Assembly: GCA_030407315.1 (NCBI GenBank)
Contig: JALQPE010000415.1
Coordinates: forward strand, 33,087 to 97,086
From: Asparagopsis taxiformis
Lineage: Eukaryota; Rhodophyta; Florideophyceae; Bonnemaisoniales; Bonnemaisoniaceae
Length of the DNA stretch: 64,000 nt
Direction of reading: 5' to 3'
The position numbers were made by a program, and so were the translations under genes. Positions 1-12,000 of this stretch are shown piece after piece. The number at the start of each line of letters is the position of its first letter. Position 1 is the stretch's first letter. The notes beneath the pieces are model-generated. The model was given only the letters and a program-made list of their open reading frames with translations, was not told where the DNA came from and did not search any database.

Positions 1-1
1 C

Positions 2-1174
2 CCTAATGACGTCGTGCACCTTGACTACCTCTACATGGGTAAGGGTGCAAACAACCTCTATTACGTTCTGATATTGCGTGATGATCTTTCATCATATGTT
101 TGGCTGTTTCCTACAGAGAGTGCTACCAGCGACGAAGCTGCCAACGCTTTGACTACTTGGATAGCGTCTTTCGGTGCAATGAATTGGATAGTGAGCGACC
201 AAGGATCACACTTTCGGAACCAGCTCTTACAGTCTTTGGTTTCCGAATTTCGCGTCAAACACCACTTCACCACTGCTTACAGCCCATGGTCTAATGGTAC
301 TGTTGAGCGTGTGTGCCGAGAAGTCTTGCGAGCATGCAAAGCACTCTGCAGTGAGTGGAAACTAGCACCACAGGACTGGCCCTCGGCAATAGAGTGCATC
401 CAAAGCGTGCTCAATCACGCCCCACTCCAAAGACTTGGCCCACGCGACCCGAAGGTTCCATCCGTCTTTCGCACACCCTTAGAGGTATTCACGGGGCACC
501 GCCCAACGCATCCTCTCTTACACGCTCTTCCATTCGCCCGCTTCCGCAACGTCTCACCACTTAGTATGGCTCGAACACAGCACGTGATCAACCTCCGCAA
601 AACACAAGAAGCGCTTCAGGGTATGCACAAAGATGTGTTTTCGAGATGTAATGCAGAGCGGAAGCGACACATAGATGCGCACAATCGCAAAACTAATGTA
701 CCACCAGTCAATTTGACTGTTGGTGACTTTGTGCTAGTCAGGCGGTCAGTAATGAAAGGGCACAAGCTCAAAATTATGTGGATGGGACCGAGGCGCATTG
801 TCAGAGTCGTTTCACCCCTCGTCTACGACGTAGAAAATATACTGAACGCTACACGCGAGACAGTTCATTCAAAAAGGCTGCTCTTATACAGAGCAGACAT
901 GGATGGTGTTGAAATCGACCAAAGATTACTTCGCGCTGCTGAGCACTCCGAGTCGAAATATCAGGATGTGCATTCATTGCGGGATATTCGTTCCAAAAAT
1001 GGAAATATCTCTATTCAGGTCGAATGGGAAGGTCTTCCCGACGAGTTCGACCTCACATGGGAACCATTGCAGCGTGTCCACGAAGACATACCTACAATGC
1101 TCAGAGAGTTTCTCAATACACCCGGATCAAGTACACTGAAAACGGCCGCTCTAGCCCAGTGTCAACCTCTATGA
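2..1174 (+). CDS. Ty3/gypsy integrase C-terminal part with chromodomain (partial, runs off left edge)
   Basis: The reading frame is open from the first bases of the window, so the 5' part of this pol gene lies outside it. The integrase core shows the three acidic catalytic residues: Asp in HLDYLYM near the start, Asp in VSDQGSHF, and Glu in SNGTVERV. About 200 residues later comes a GPRRIVRV segment typical of gypsy integrase C-terminal domains. A chromodomain-like stretch follows near residues 325-370 (VEWEGLPDE...TWEPL). The protein would insert element cDNA into the chromosome, and chromodomains in this class can direct integration toward particular chromatin. The frame ends at a normal TGA with no internal stop. 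It is related to, but clearly distinct from, the gypsy integrase at 49.5 kb. The element cannot be judged intact because gag, protease and RT are not visible. Confidence 0.9.
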   Translation, partial: PNDVVHLDYLYMGKGANNLYYVLILRDDLSSYVWLFPTESATSDEAANALTTWIASFGAMNWIVSDQGSHFRNQLLQSLVSEFRVKHHFTTAYSPWSNGTVERVCREVLRACKALCSEWKLAPQDWPSAIECIQSVLNHAPLQRLGPRDPKVPSVFRTPLEVFTGHRPTHPLLHALPFARFRNVSPLSMARTQHVINLRKTQEALQGMHKDVFSRCNAERKRHIDAHNRKTNVPPVNLTVGDFVLVRRSVMKGHKLKIMWMGPRRIVRVVSPLVYDVENILNATRETVHSKRLLLYRADMDGVEIDQRLLRAAEHSESKYQDVHSLRDIRSKNGNISIQVEWEGLPDEFDLTWEPLQRVHEDIPTMLREFLNTPGSSTLKTAALAQCQPL

Positions 1175-1560
1175 GTGGACTTCCTGCACTGTAAGCACAC
1201 TCAGGGGCACTGTAACGCCTTACTAGAGCTGGCTAATCCAGACTAGGATATTGGTCCGTCTTCTATTGGCTGACGTGGCGCTACCCAGGCGATACTGATA
1301 CCGGCACTGTAGCTACCCATACCTTACTAGCCTGCATTGATGAAGGACAAGTAATAATGGGCCCATGCTGAATGAAGGATACACACCATAGACAAATATT
1401 ATCTTCTGGGTTGCACTACCCACAAGACAGTCTAACAGCAACGGTAGCATAGCTGCAAAGTTGCCTTGTGGTCTCGACTCTATAAAGGCATCCTCTCCTG
1501 GTCCACTAGGGAAAAAAGGCAGAGCGACATCGCCATTACCAATCTCGTGTACTTTCCATC
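1175..1560. other. Gypsy 3' non-coding end, probable start of 3' LTR
   Basis: There is no convincing gene here. A TGTAACGCC at 1211 is a plausible LTR start, since gypsy LTRs often begin TGTAAC. The 3' limit cannot be fixed because the partner LTR is outside the window. The stretch ends at recognisable NLR sequence, so the element appears to have landed in or next to the truncated NLR that follows. Confidence 0.4.
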
Positions 1561-2518
1561 TCCCTTTCCTCGGCACACTTCACCAGATACTGCCACAGAT
1601 CCGGCTCGGCCATCACGAGTTGTCACATGCCTCACTCCAGAGCCAGCAACACTCAATGCAAGTGGTAATCCAGCACATGTTTCGACAATGCTGTTCAGCG
1701 CGTTCTGGTTGTGAGGTGAGAGCGACGAGACATAGGAAGTTTTGATACGTGCATGGTGGCAGAATATGCGGAGAGTCTTGTCGGTGTCCAATTCTTCGGG
1801 ATTGATTGATACAGTAAAGGTGCGAAGTTCATCAGCAATATCCCTGCTTCTTGTCGATGTCAGCATCTTCAACGATGAATTGTCATTGCCCTCCACTGCT
1901 TTCGACATCACACACACCAAGTTGTACACACTTGCATTGACACCCCAAACATCATCAAGTAACAGCAGACATCGTGTCGAAACTAGACGGTCCATGAGCT
2001 GGTTGATCATCGAGCGGTGCGTATCGTCAGAAGCAGCAAGTTCTTTGAACTGCTCGACAAATTCCGGCAACGCAGATTGGACAATTTGTTGCAGTTGGCG
2101 CACAAACGATGAGAGCGTGATGTCGTGACCCAGTTCAATGAAGTAGACAGAGTCTTGAAATTTGGCCCAAATGTCCTTGTCCCTGCCGAGGGCACACAGG
2201 ATGGTGCTCTTCCCTACACCGCCCATGCCAACAAGTGCGATAGTGTTTTGCGATGGGATATCGGACAGAAGGGCGCGCTTCACAACACTCTCGGGTGTGG
2301 TGGAGGATGGTGACAGATCGAGCACGGGCCGCTGAATGAACGGGACATAGAAAGTTTTGGGTTTGGTGACATGCTTCTGAAGAGTGGTGCGCTGAGGTGG
2401 AACCGATGAGGGGGTCGAGAGAGACCTGGAGAGGGAGAAGAAGACGGGGGTGCTGAAGAGACGGACTGTGCATTGTGTGGGTGTGTGTGGGGTCCTGACC
2501 AGAGAAGTAATTACCCAT
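1560..2518 (-). pseudogene. Truncated, frameshifted NLR (NB-ARC only)
   Basis: On the minus strand this encodes an NB-ARC domain homologous to the two large NLRs downstream. It has the P-loop VGMGGVGKSTIL, Walker B LLLLDDVWG, an LTSTRSRD motif, and AGLPLALSVAG (GLPL). The protein is lost soon after GLPL; no complete winged helix, WD40 region or TIR follows, and gypsy-derived DNA lies beyond. The NB-ARC frame has no ATG before the P-loop. The likely original start is the ATG at 2518 in another frame, giving MGNYFSGQ, which resembles the MGNRCTQ start of the double NLR. A GT-rich microsatellite near 2470-2500 is a likely slippage site separating the two frames. I call it a dead gene fragment. 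An intron joining the two frames is a less likely alternative. Confidence 0.75.
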
Positions 2519-5500
2519 GGCGTTTCAAGTGTGTGGCGAGCAAGCAGAGAGATGTGGGTTAGTTGTGGAGATGAATGGAACGGGCAGAGCTGGGAGAGTG
2601 GAAGCGATGAGATGGAGCGTTTTGGGAGCGGAGCAACAGAAATTTCGGCGGTGGATGAACAGTGCGACAATGGCGTGACGGGGAGATGCTATGGGAATTG
2701 TTTATCGCGAAGTGGGAGATGTAGCAGACTGTGAAACGCGTTGTGCTGGGAGCGCGTGGGAAGGAGTTGAACTCTTGGTCAATGTGAGGACGCAGCTGTT
2801 GGTGTGTATTCGAAAATACTGCAGTACCCATCGCAGCCACACTGGCTGTGTGGTGTAAGGCCTTTTCTGCTCTGACACAGACGGGGGCGACCGACTTGGA
2901 AGCAGTATTGTTGCGCTTTTCCAACAATCGATGACCTGAAAAAAAGCGTCCTCCAATGAATTGCGGCCAATTGTCTCACTATCCGATTGCATCACATGCG
3001 ACGTGATCTGAACAGGTACCATCGTTTGATGGGCAGGACGGACGAGGGGCTTGCGAAGCTGTGTGTGTGGGCGCGGATACGCGTGACAACGAGGGCGACG
3101 GCTGTGGGCAAGATGGAAGAAGAGAATCGGAGTGATTTGGGATGGTTTGGAATTCGCCGACGTTTGCAGTGTGCGTGCTTTTGATGGGATTTTTTCATTG
3201 AACGGAATCGCGATAGACAAGGTGTAGGAGCAGTGTGCAGACGCGGGAATGGTACCTGGATGAGGGAAGTGGTGCTGCATGTATTGTTGGGTGGTGGATC
3301 AGCGAGCTGGAAGAAGATGAAAGGAAGAGTGTGGGCCCTGTAGTGATGGAAGAGATATACAGTAGTGGGATAGAGGATTGTATAGAGAGATCGGGGCGGA
3401 TGTAGAAATCGTTTAGGAGTGGACGTGTGTACAGCCGAGTTGACGGAATGAACGGCGCAGCGTGGAATAGATAGTGTATTTGCAAGAGTGTCGGTACCGA
3501 TAGTGACAAGCGAAAGTATCCGCGCAATGACATCAACGCTCAGCTGCCAGAACAGATAGATTGGTCATATGACGCAATGAACGTAAACGCTCAAACTTGG
3601 CGTAGTTGCGACAAGTACACCACTTATGGGTAGCATTGACACATACCAAGGACGGTATGGTTAACAGTCTGCGCAGCGCGACGCACGACGAACACAATGA
3701 ACAGGTAGATGCGCACTCTTTCTGCGTGCATACAGACATCAAACATCCGCCATCATGGTGCTCAATGACCGCGCGTGACATGATCTACACGACCGAAATG
3801 TGGTGGGATTATTAGGTGGAAGGGGGAATGAGGAGGGGATGAAAAATGGTGGGTGGAGAATATCGTCCATGGAAATGGAACAGCGAAGTTGGAAGAGAGA
3901 GAGACACGCTTCCGGACGAGTATAGACGGAGTGTGTTTCGGACTGCTGGCGAGTTTTCGTAGAAGAGGCGAGGATATGTGTACAGTGTGCTGCGAAGAAT
4001 CAATGTAATAAATACTATCCTTGCGCAGCGCAGCAGTACCATTAACTTTGTCAACAAAATACAGAAACCGATGCAGACGTCATTTCGCATATACCTCTTC
4101 CAGACGCAGCACATTCGCATTGGATGCAAACCATTTGCCACCCAGCCTACCAGACCGTCGCGAGTTCACCCACACATACATTCGATGACATACTTCGGCG
4201 TCTCTGGCACGGTAAAGGAGTGAAGATGGGCGCAATCGTTGACGATGAAACGTATCAGATCAATAGCACAACGCATCACTTCACATCGCATTGCATCGCA
4301 CTCGGAATGATTTAGTCGATGATTCCCACGCACATCTGTCAATACAACTACTGCAACAGACAGAGCCCCGCGATATCTGAGGAGACTGGCGGTATACTTC
4401 CCGAGCATTCTGCAGCATCGTTGCCAAACGATTCTGGCAGAAATTGTAAAAATTACAAATTGCCATCCACATCTCAATCCAAACCAGCGATACTGTTCTC
4501 AGCTTTCCCATCGCTGCGAGCATCGCACTCAATCGCAATCAAGTCGCAACCGATCCGTCTCAACTCATCGCGCGCGATATCTGCATTCGCATTGCACGGT
4601 CTAGAGTCAGTCGCGATGCAGCCAGCCACTTGATGTGCTGTGAAAAGCGGTTCACTGTTGCGCATCGCACCGTACGCGACAGCTTGTATCGCTGGATGTT
4701 TTGAATGGCTGCTTCAGCCGTGACAATGTACGCGCGAACAGAGTGATTCTATTTGATTACGGCGCACTTGTTGGAACAGTTGGGTAGCAGAGGCGGCGTT
4801 TGTTTGTATAGTCTGGATCTCATCAGTTGGTGCGTGTTGTACGTGCGTTGCTCGCAATCAAGGTTGCTCTCATTGCATTGGACACACAAATAGTCGGATC
4901 AGGCATCCCGTGAGCTTGTGTTCAAGTATCGAAATGTAGGAATTAACTGCACGTGCAATTTGGCAATCATCCCTCGTGTACTCATGACCCGTACGGGCGT
5001 ACTGGGCAACGGAGCAAGTCATATCCCATCCTAGAAACAATGTCTGCGATAACTGGGAATGGATTCGGTGCGTCCACCGTTGGACGACGGGTTGTCACCA
5101 GCTGGCACTACTGTCGCGCGATGGTTGAGAAGGTCGATGTGTCTGGTCGGTTGCGCACGCTTCTGTTCTACGGCAACGGACAAGCATGATCAATGGATAT
5201 GAGTGGGGGAGAATGGAGGACGAGGGGGCAGTTGGGCATGGAATAAGAGCGTTGCGGATGTTGGGGACGGGTTGAAAGTCGTCGGAATCTGCCGAGCAGG
5301 GACTACTGAAGCTTGTATGGATCAGACGCCATCAATGTTTGCAGTATAGTACCATGGTTTTATAACTTTCGCGCGGTCGTAGTAGGCGGAAGAACAATGT
5401 TGGTAATGCAGTGCAGATAGTCGATGTGGTCTCAAACAATAATTATTGGATATGTTAGGCTGCAGGTGTGGATAGAGTGCGCGTAGCGAGTGTGGAACTA

Positions 5501-5535
5501 AATAAAATTCGACTAAGAGTGAATGTGTCTAACAG
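2519..5535. other. Intergenic DNA, no supported gene
   Basis: Short overlapping frames only; none shows a recognisable domain. The part next to 2519 should hold the promoter and 5' flank of the NLR fragment. Around 3439-3590 the sequence is a diverged copy of the NLR 3'-flank repeat described at 5540 and 20365 (shared words include AATGACATCAACGCTCAG). The remainder, up to the next repeat, shows nothing I can identify. Confidence 0.6.
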
Positions 5536-5539
5536 TGAG

Positions 5540-6925
5540 TTGATGGAATAGAGAGTACAGCGTGGAATGCATCGCGCAATCGCAAATGTCGCACTGCAGC
5601 CGCACAATGACATCAACACTCAGCGGCCACAACCGACACATTCGGTCATGTGACGCAACCGGTGCGCGCGCTCAGATGCACTCCTTGGTGGAACAAATGG
5701 TTCAACCACTTTGCCTCGGTGCTGTTATGGCGTACCACAAGTTGGTATGGGCTCTACGCAGCAGCTCGGACAACTAGTCCAATGTACACGCGCGCGCGCT
5801 CTCTTGTTGCGCACATGCAGGAAATGGGCACCCACAACAATATTGCAGATGAGCACTAGCGCAGTGTCGTCCATCGCCACACCGCCGCGGCTCACATATC
5901 GGCAACTGCATCGATCGTCCGCGAGTCACGTCGCAGCTAGCGGTGAGTGTGCACGCCGCAATGAATCGGCGTGCGATGCGGACGACTCGACACTAACGCG
6001 GCACTCAGCAGACAGGGAACCGGGGGATCTCAGTGACTCAATAGAAGGCTCTGAAAATCCGAAGACTCAGATTTTTTATTTTGCCATCCACTTCGACTGG
6101 GAATCGATCGCACTGCACTGCACTACTCGCCCACGTGAACAACTCGCACCATCGCAATCACAGTCCTCATCTTGATCAGCTTCCTCTTCGCGTCCGCCTC
6201 TGCGCACCCGTCATGTTCCGACCATCTGCACGCCACTTTCCATCCGTGCGCCATCCCAACTGAACGAATATCCATCCTCCAACATTTCGCTGATGATTGC
6301 ACGATTGTCAACTGGCACTTGCAAGCAGCGCATGCGTCTCGTGTAGCAGTCTCAACCTCACAAGTACTTCCTCATTTCTAACGATTGATTGTTCCACATG
6401 CTGAACATATAATTGCGTCCAGCGTGGGACAGGTACCACGTCGAGGCACATGCGAATGTTACCGAGCTTGCTCGATACCTGCAGCAGCCAATCTTGAAGC
6501 TGCGCGCTGCAGCCTGTCCAGACATGGTGCATTCGGAATGCGAACGAGTGCGTGCCAATTCTGAAACCATTCGAGACGCGCTGTATGTATGTCGACCGGC
6601 TGCATGTTCCCAGCGTGCGCACGAAATCATCGACTGCATGTATCGGCCTCCTCCGTCTGCCACAACAGCCAACAGTCTTGGCAGCACTGCCACAAGTTGA
6701 AACTCACATCTAGCGTTGTCCTGATCTCACTGCATTTCAAAGCGTAATGTCTGTATCACGCACCGCCATTATCGCAGCTCGTCTGTTTCACCCGTAGCCC
6801 AATAAACTCCAGCACTACTACTACTCTGACCTACATTTTCGATCACACAGTTCATTTCCACCAACCCTCTATCATCATCCTACCTACCATCTATTCTACA
6901 CCCTCCCATCCCCGCCCACTCTCCA
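5540..6925 (-). repeat. NLR 3'-flank duplication, copy 1
   Basis: This segment is a diverged copy of 20365-21527, which lies directly downstream of the double NLR. Shared landmarks in the same order include TTGATGGAATAGA, GGTCATGTGACGCA, GGTGCGCGCGCTCAGATGCA, the words around ATTATCGCAGCTCGTC, and CCAGCACTACTACTA next to an AATAAA-like word. The block ends at an NLR C-terminal relic, as expected if a whole receptor 3' end was duplicated and the coding part then lost. Confidence 0.8.
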
Positions 6926-7012
6926 AACCATCCATTGCCTCCACGATTGCATCCCGGATCTCCTCGACAAATTTCATTCGCGCCCCCTTCTTACTCCTCA
7001 CAGTCCTCCGCC
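6920..7012 (-). pseudogene. Relic of an NLR C-terminal tail
   Basis: On the minus strand about 90 bp read KGARMKFVEEIRDAIVEAM. This matches the tail that follows the TIR domain in the two large NLRs (MQFVEKIRNAIVEAM and RRFVEEIVEAIVEAKK). Nothing TIR-like remains beyond it. With the adjoining 3'-flank duplication it marks the position of a lost receptor gene. Confidence 0.75.
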
Positions 7013-9039
7013 CCTGTACCTTTACACTCAAAGGGGTTGGTGGCAGCTTGGTACGTCCCCATCACTGTTTCGCACAAATGCACTCCACAACACCATCGAA
7101 AACAATCCCCACCGCGCTATACGATTCCTTCTTCACCACGCCCACAACTCGACCAAAATCATCTCCTCATCTAGCCCACCCATGTTTCCATCCGGCCAAC
7201 ATCTGACGACGACCGACCATAACCCCAATCCATCTTCTCAACATACGACATCCATACTTCCCACACTCCATTCCATCATTTCCAGCTCAACCATGGCCCC
7301 ACATAATTGATGTGTTGTGCTACCCCGAACGAGCACGAACAACTTTGCATTGCATTTACCTCTATACATACCGAGTGGCATCATCCTAGTGACTGCTACA
7401 TTCCTATCCGATATTTCCACTCTGCTTATCAGTCATCTCAACACTCTCTAAACAACTCCCACCAAATTACTGCCCCGCAATCAGCCTAAATACCGACCAA
7501 TACATCCATCTATCGCAACAAATATTGGCCTCGTCAAACACTTTAGTCATATCCTAACCGCCCATATCGCACAAACTGAACATCCTATCAACCCCACAGC
7601 TGGTAGCACCGCACACTTTGCCTCCAGCGCCTCCTTTGCACACTCGATCAAGCACGCCTCTCTTCGCAACTCCCATCACTTTCACCTCATCCTCTCGCAA
7701 TAACGCGTATACAAGCACAGTCCAAACTCCGAACAAGCACCCCGCCAATCGAAAACCTACGTCCAGCAGCCAACCTGCATGTATTCCAGCTTTGCCCACT
7801 CTGGCCGAACCCAATCAACCCACACCATCCCCGCACTGCGCCGTTTTCCTGCCCATTACATAACGCATTGTCGATCCATAATTTTGTGCCGTGAATTCCA
7901 CCCGGGATGTGCAGACGATTTGGGTATTGCGTCGTTGTCGTGTAGCATGTGGTGCACCTCGTCGCATTTGACTGCCTTCATATCAGTCACACTCTTGGAC
8001 GAAACAAGTCAGGCAGTCGGCGCATGGCGAATTAGCGCTCAAAATTTCACATCCAATGCATTCACCCTCCATCCATCTTCGATCTATACATGATCAATGA
8101 TTTCACTGTGGGTCACGATCAGCGACAGTGCCCCGGACATAGTGGAGAACAAGCTGGTCTGGAGCACAGCTTCAACATTCGGCATGTAGACTATGGTGGT
8201 ATAGCGATGCTGCAGACGTATCCAGTCGCCTTGAATTCAGGTCGTCTCGTGTGGTTTCAAAGGACGACTACACCGCACATACCTGCAGGGTATCGATAGT
8301 CCGAGTTTGGAAGATCTGATCTCCAATGTCGAGCGGTGCGTTGGCCGCATCTTTCAGAGTGCGTCATCGGAGTTGGAGATCATGGCGGTGGTGATTGGCT
8401 GTTTCTCTGAAAATACTGGAAATTGAAAAATTGAGCGATCACGTCAGATGGATGCGACTCGTTTCACACGAGACGTATTGAAGAATGAGTTGCACTCGCG
8501 TCGCGACACACAACTAGCGAGACATGAGAATGACAAAGGTGCGACTCGTTTGCGTCCTTCCCGACGCGAATTATGCACCATTTGTTTTGCAATAACATGG
8601 TTCTATCCTAGGCCATATGCAGCGAGGAATAGCATGTGCGAGATATCAATCGACACTGTGGTTTGTACTAGAGGTGATGGTACCAATCCTGTACCCAGTA
8701 TTACAATGACAGCGCTACCCTTGATTTGTTCCAACAGACGCACGTCACCCCCATGCATGATGTTTCACTTCTGTCCAGTCGGACTACCATCCAGCGTTTT
8801 TCACAGCAGGCATTTCAACACACCGTTTTCACATTCAACTCTTCTCCATCATCGCATCAAATTTTGGTACACTTACATTGGCGAAGCGCCACGTCTAGAA
8901 CGAGCAGCCCACCATGCAGCTATGGCCCAGTAATAGAGGAAACTGAGATCGATTAAACGCGATCATGTTTGTTCTTGGCCATGTGATACTCAAATCTTCA
9001 GCACTGCTTTACCTCCTATACTGTCTCCTACCCTTTATC
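7013..9039. other. Intergenic DNA, no supported gene
   Basis: The first kilobase is C-rich on the plus strand, with many short Pro/Ser-rich frames typical of base composition rather than selection. No start-to-stop frame exceeds about 160 codons and none shows a family motif. The final 100 bp presumably carries the 3' UTR of the minus-strand NLR that ends at 9040. Confidence 0.55.
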
Positions 9040-12000
9040 TTACACCTCCGCACCGCTAGGCCCAGCTCCTCCTCCGCTGTCTACCCGCTTCTTCGCCTCT
9101 ACAATCGCTTCTACTATCTCCTCAACGAATCTCCTCTGCCCTGCCGTTTCTCCCTCGCTCGTCCCATTCGTCACCCCATTCTTGTTCTCGATGCCAGTGA
9201 TACTCCTCAGCGACTGTAGAGCTTTCAGCACATCCCCAATCCCGTATTCCTTCTCTCCCGCCATCCGCTGTAGAAATCCCTCCTTCATAAACACACTTTC
9301 GTTCTTCTCGTCAACCAAAGAAAACAGCGTGCCCTCATTTCTGCAGTCATTCAGCGTCAGCCGGTAGAACACAGGAATGATCACTACCTCACGCTCACCA
9401 CCCTTCTCATACCGCTCCAGGAAGCACATCAACTCTTTGAGCGTCCACTTCCGAGCAGCAAACTCTGGTGACAGAATCACAACCGCAATCTTCGCAGTTC
9501 GCATAGCCCGGTTCATCTTCTCTGCTGCGTTCTGTCCGGGCCTTAGTTCTGCCTGGTCCAGGAACACCTTGAAACCCAGTGCTACCAATATTTCATATAG
9601 AATTTGAGCGATGGTAGATTTGTCGGGGCCAGCGTGGCTGATGAAGACGTCGTAGACTTCATCTGTTTCGGTGTCAATGCCTGTGTTTCGTGGAGGGGCT
9701 GGATGGGATTGGGGAAGAAAAGGTATAGGAGGAGGTTCATTGTGCGGTGGGAGTTGGGTATTTTCAGTCATGAGATCGATGCAGTACATACCCCTCTTCC
9801 ATATCAACAGGTGTAATCGAGATAAGTCGGCGATGTAATGGGCTCCACACACAGAACCTTCCAAGGTGCCAATAATGGAAGATGATGCGCCTTGGCGGTA
9901 TGTTACATTCGGTGAATATTCGAAGAACCTTCCATTGAACTCCTTGTTGTAAACCAAGTGAGGAGTTTCGACGCTCCTCATTGCAGTACTATCGCAGTTC
10001 AGCTGTGCTTCGTCCAGCGCTTCTCCAGACTGCACATGCCAGGATATAGACTTCGTAAGGACAACAGACCGATTGTTATCATCTGGGTTCGGGTTTGCTG
10101 CTGCAGAAGCTGAGATAATGTTTCCATCTGCACTGAACGACAGTGTCCCAATACCCCGTCTCAGTTCACCTTCTGTCGTACTACTCGAGTCACCGGAACT
10201 CGAAGAATTCGATGCCTCATCCTGTTCAGCGGATGCCAACGATAGCGCCCATTCCTCAAGATCTGGAAGCGAATGTAAAACATTTCCATTCCCGCTTTCA
10301 ACGACGTACACAACACAACTCTCGTGATGAGAATATGCGACGAATCGCTGGTCGTTTGACACGGCCAGTGATTCAGGCCAATGGAAATCTGAAATTTTGA
10401 CACTCGAAATGACGTGATCGATGCGCTCTGACACGTCACACACGTTCCGTATCTCCATCAATTTCGACTCTCTCTTGGCTGTCAACATTGTTGACCCATC
10501 CTCAGAAACGCTAAACCTGGACACGTCTGGAAGAAATGGAGAGACTGAGCCGATAGTGTTGCCGACTTGTCGTACATCCCAAACTAGCACTTCATCTCCA
10601 GTCAACGCGAACAGATCCGAGCCATCTCCCAGACATAGATAATCTACTTCATATTGCGACACATTGGGACGGGTGTCCACGAGTGACACATCTCGGCCAT
10701 CGTTGCTCACCTGCCGTACACTCGTCTTCGTATAATCTGCACAATATAACCAGCGCCCATCGCCACTGAACATAACACATTTCACATACTCGTGATGTCC
10801 GTCTGGCGATTTCCACAGTTGCTCGCCACTCTGCAAGTCCCAAACCCGAACACTTCCATCCTCCGACCCTGACGCCAGTAGTCTCCCGTCAGTGCTCAAC
10901 GCCACACTGTATACCGAATCTGTGTGTCCCTCGAACACGGCGCCGGTGTCCTCGAAACTTTCCGTATGCCATGCACGGATCGTTCCATCATGTGATGCAG
11001 ACACCATCACATGTTCGCTTCCTCCGATGGCCAGCGAATCAACTTGATTGGAATGTGCGGCGACTGTCTGAACTACGCTACCGCTTGGTATATCCATCAC
11101 TAATAGTCGCCCTTTACGAGTACCCAGAACAACTCTCTTCAACGATGCCAATACTTGCATGCATGAGATCCATTCTTGGTCTCCTGATGCAACTTGCATC
11201 GATCGCCATTTCTCTTCATTCTTCCATATCGTAACTTGCCCGGTAAGATCGCATGAATACATCAACCCTGTATTGTGGTCGAAAAATACAGACACAACAG
11301 GATAACCTGCACGATGAACTAGAGCCTTCCTCACCGTCCCATCACCTCCATCCAAAACCCATATCTCCCCTTTCCATCCTCCCACAATAACTTCTCCCCC
11401 TGTACCTACACACATGCAACTCCCTGCATTTTCCAGCTTCAGTACTCGCCTCAACCAGCTCCCCTCACTCTCCAACACCCCAGGCCCACAACGAGCCCAT
11501 GGCCGCTCCCCATATCGCTCAATACTATCTACTATTCGCTCGACTATTCCACTCTCGCTCACTACATCTCGCAGTCGCCCAAATAGTTGATACGTACATT
11601 CTTCTCGATTCTTCATACAGTACGGCATCATACACAGCTCCATTGCCCTAACGACTGCAGACAAATCGCGCACTATTCTTTTCACACTCTCCGTCTTCTC
11701 GTCTTCTTCTTCTAGACACTTTCGCAACATCTCTACTTCGGGAATTACCTTGCGAAACGCCGATCGCTCTTCATCCTTATTTATCTCCTCGATCCAGCGA
11801 TAATCCGTCAACAACTGTACCGCCTCAGTGATGCGCCCAGCTCCGAGCAGGTGCCGAACCACATGCTCCCTCATATACTTGTCGTTCTCAGTCTTCTTCA
11901 GCTTCCACCATTCATCTTCTTCCGCCTCCGTGCCCGCTCTCACGGTTTCCATTCCGTCATCTCCACCAGCCCCTCCACTTGTCCGCAGACATGCTCGATA

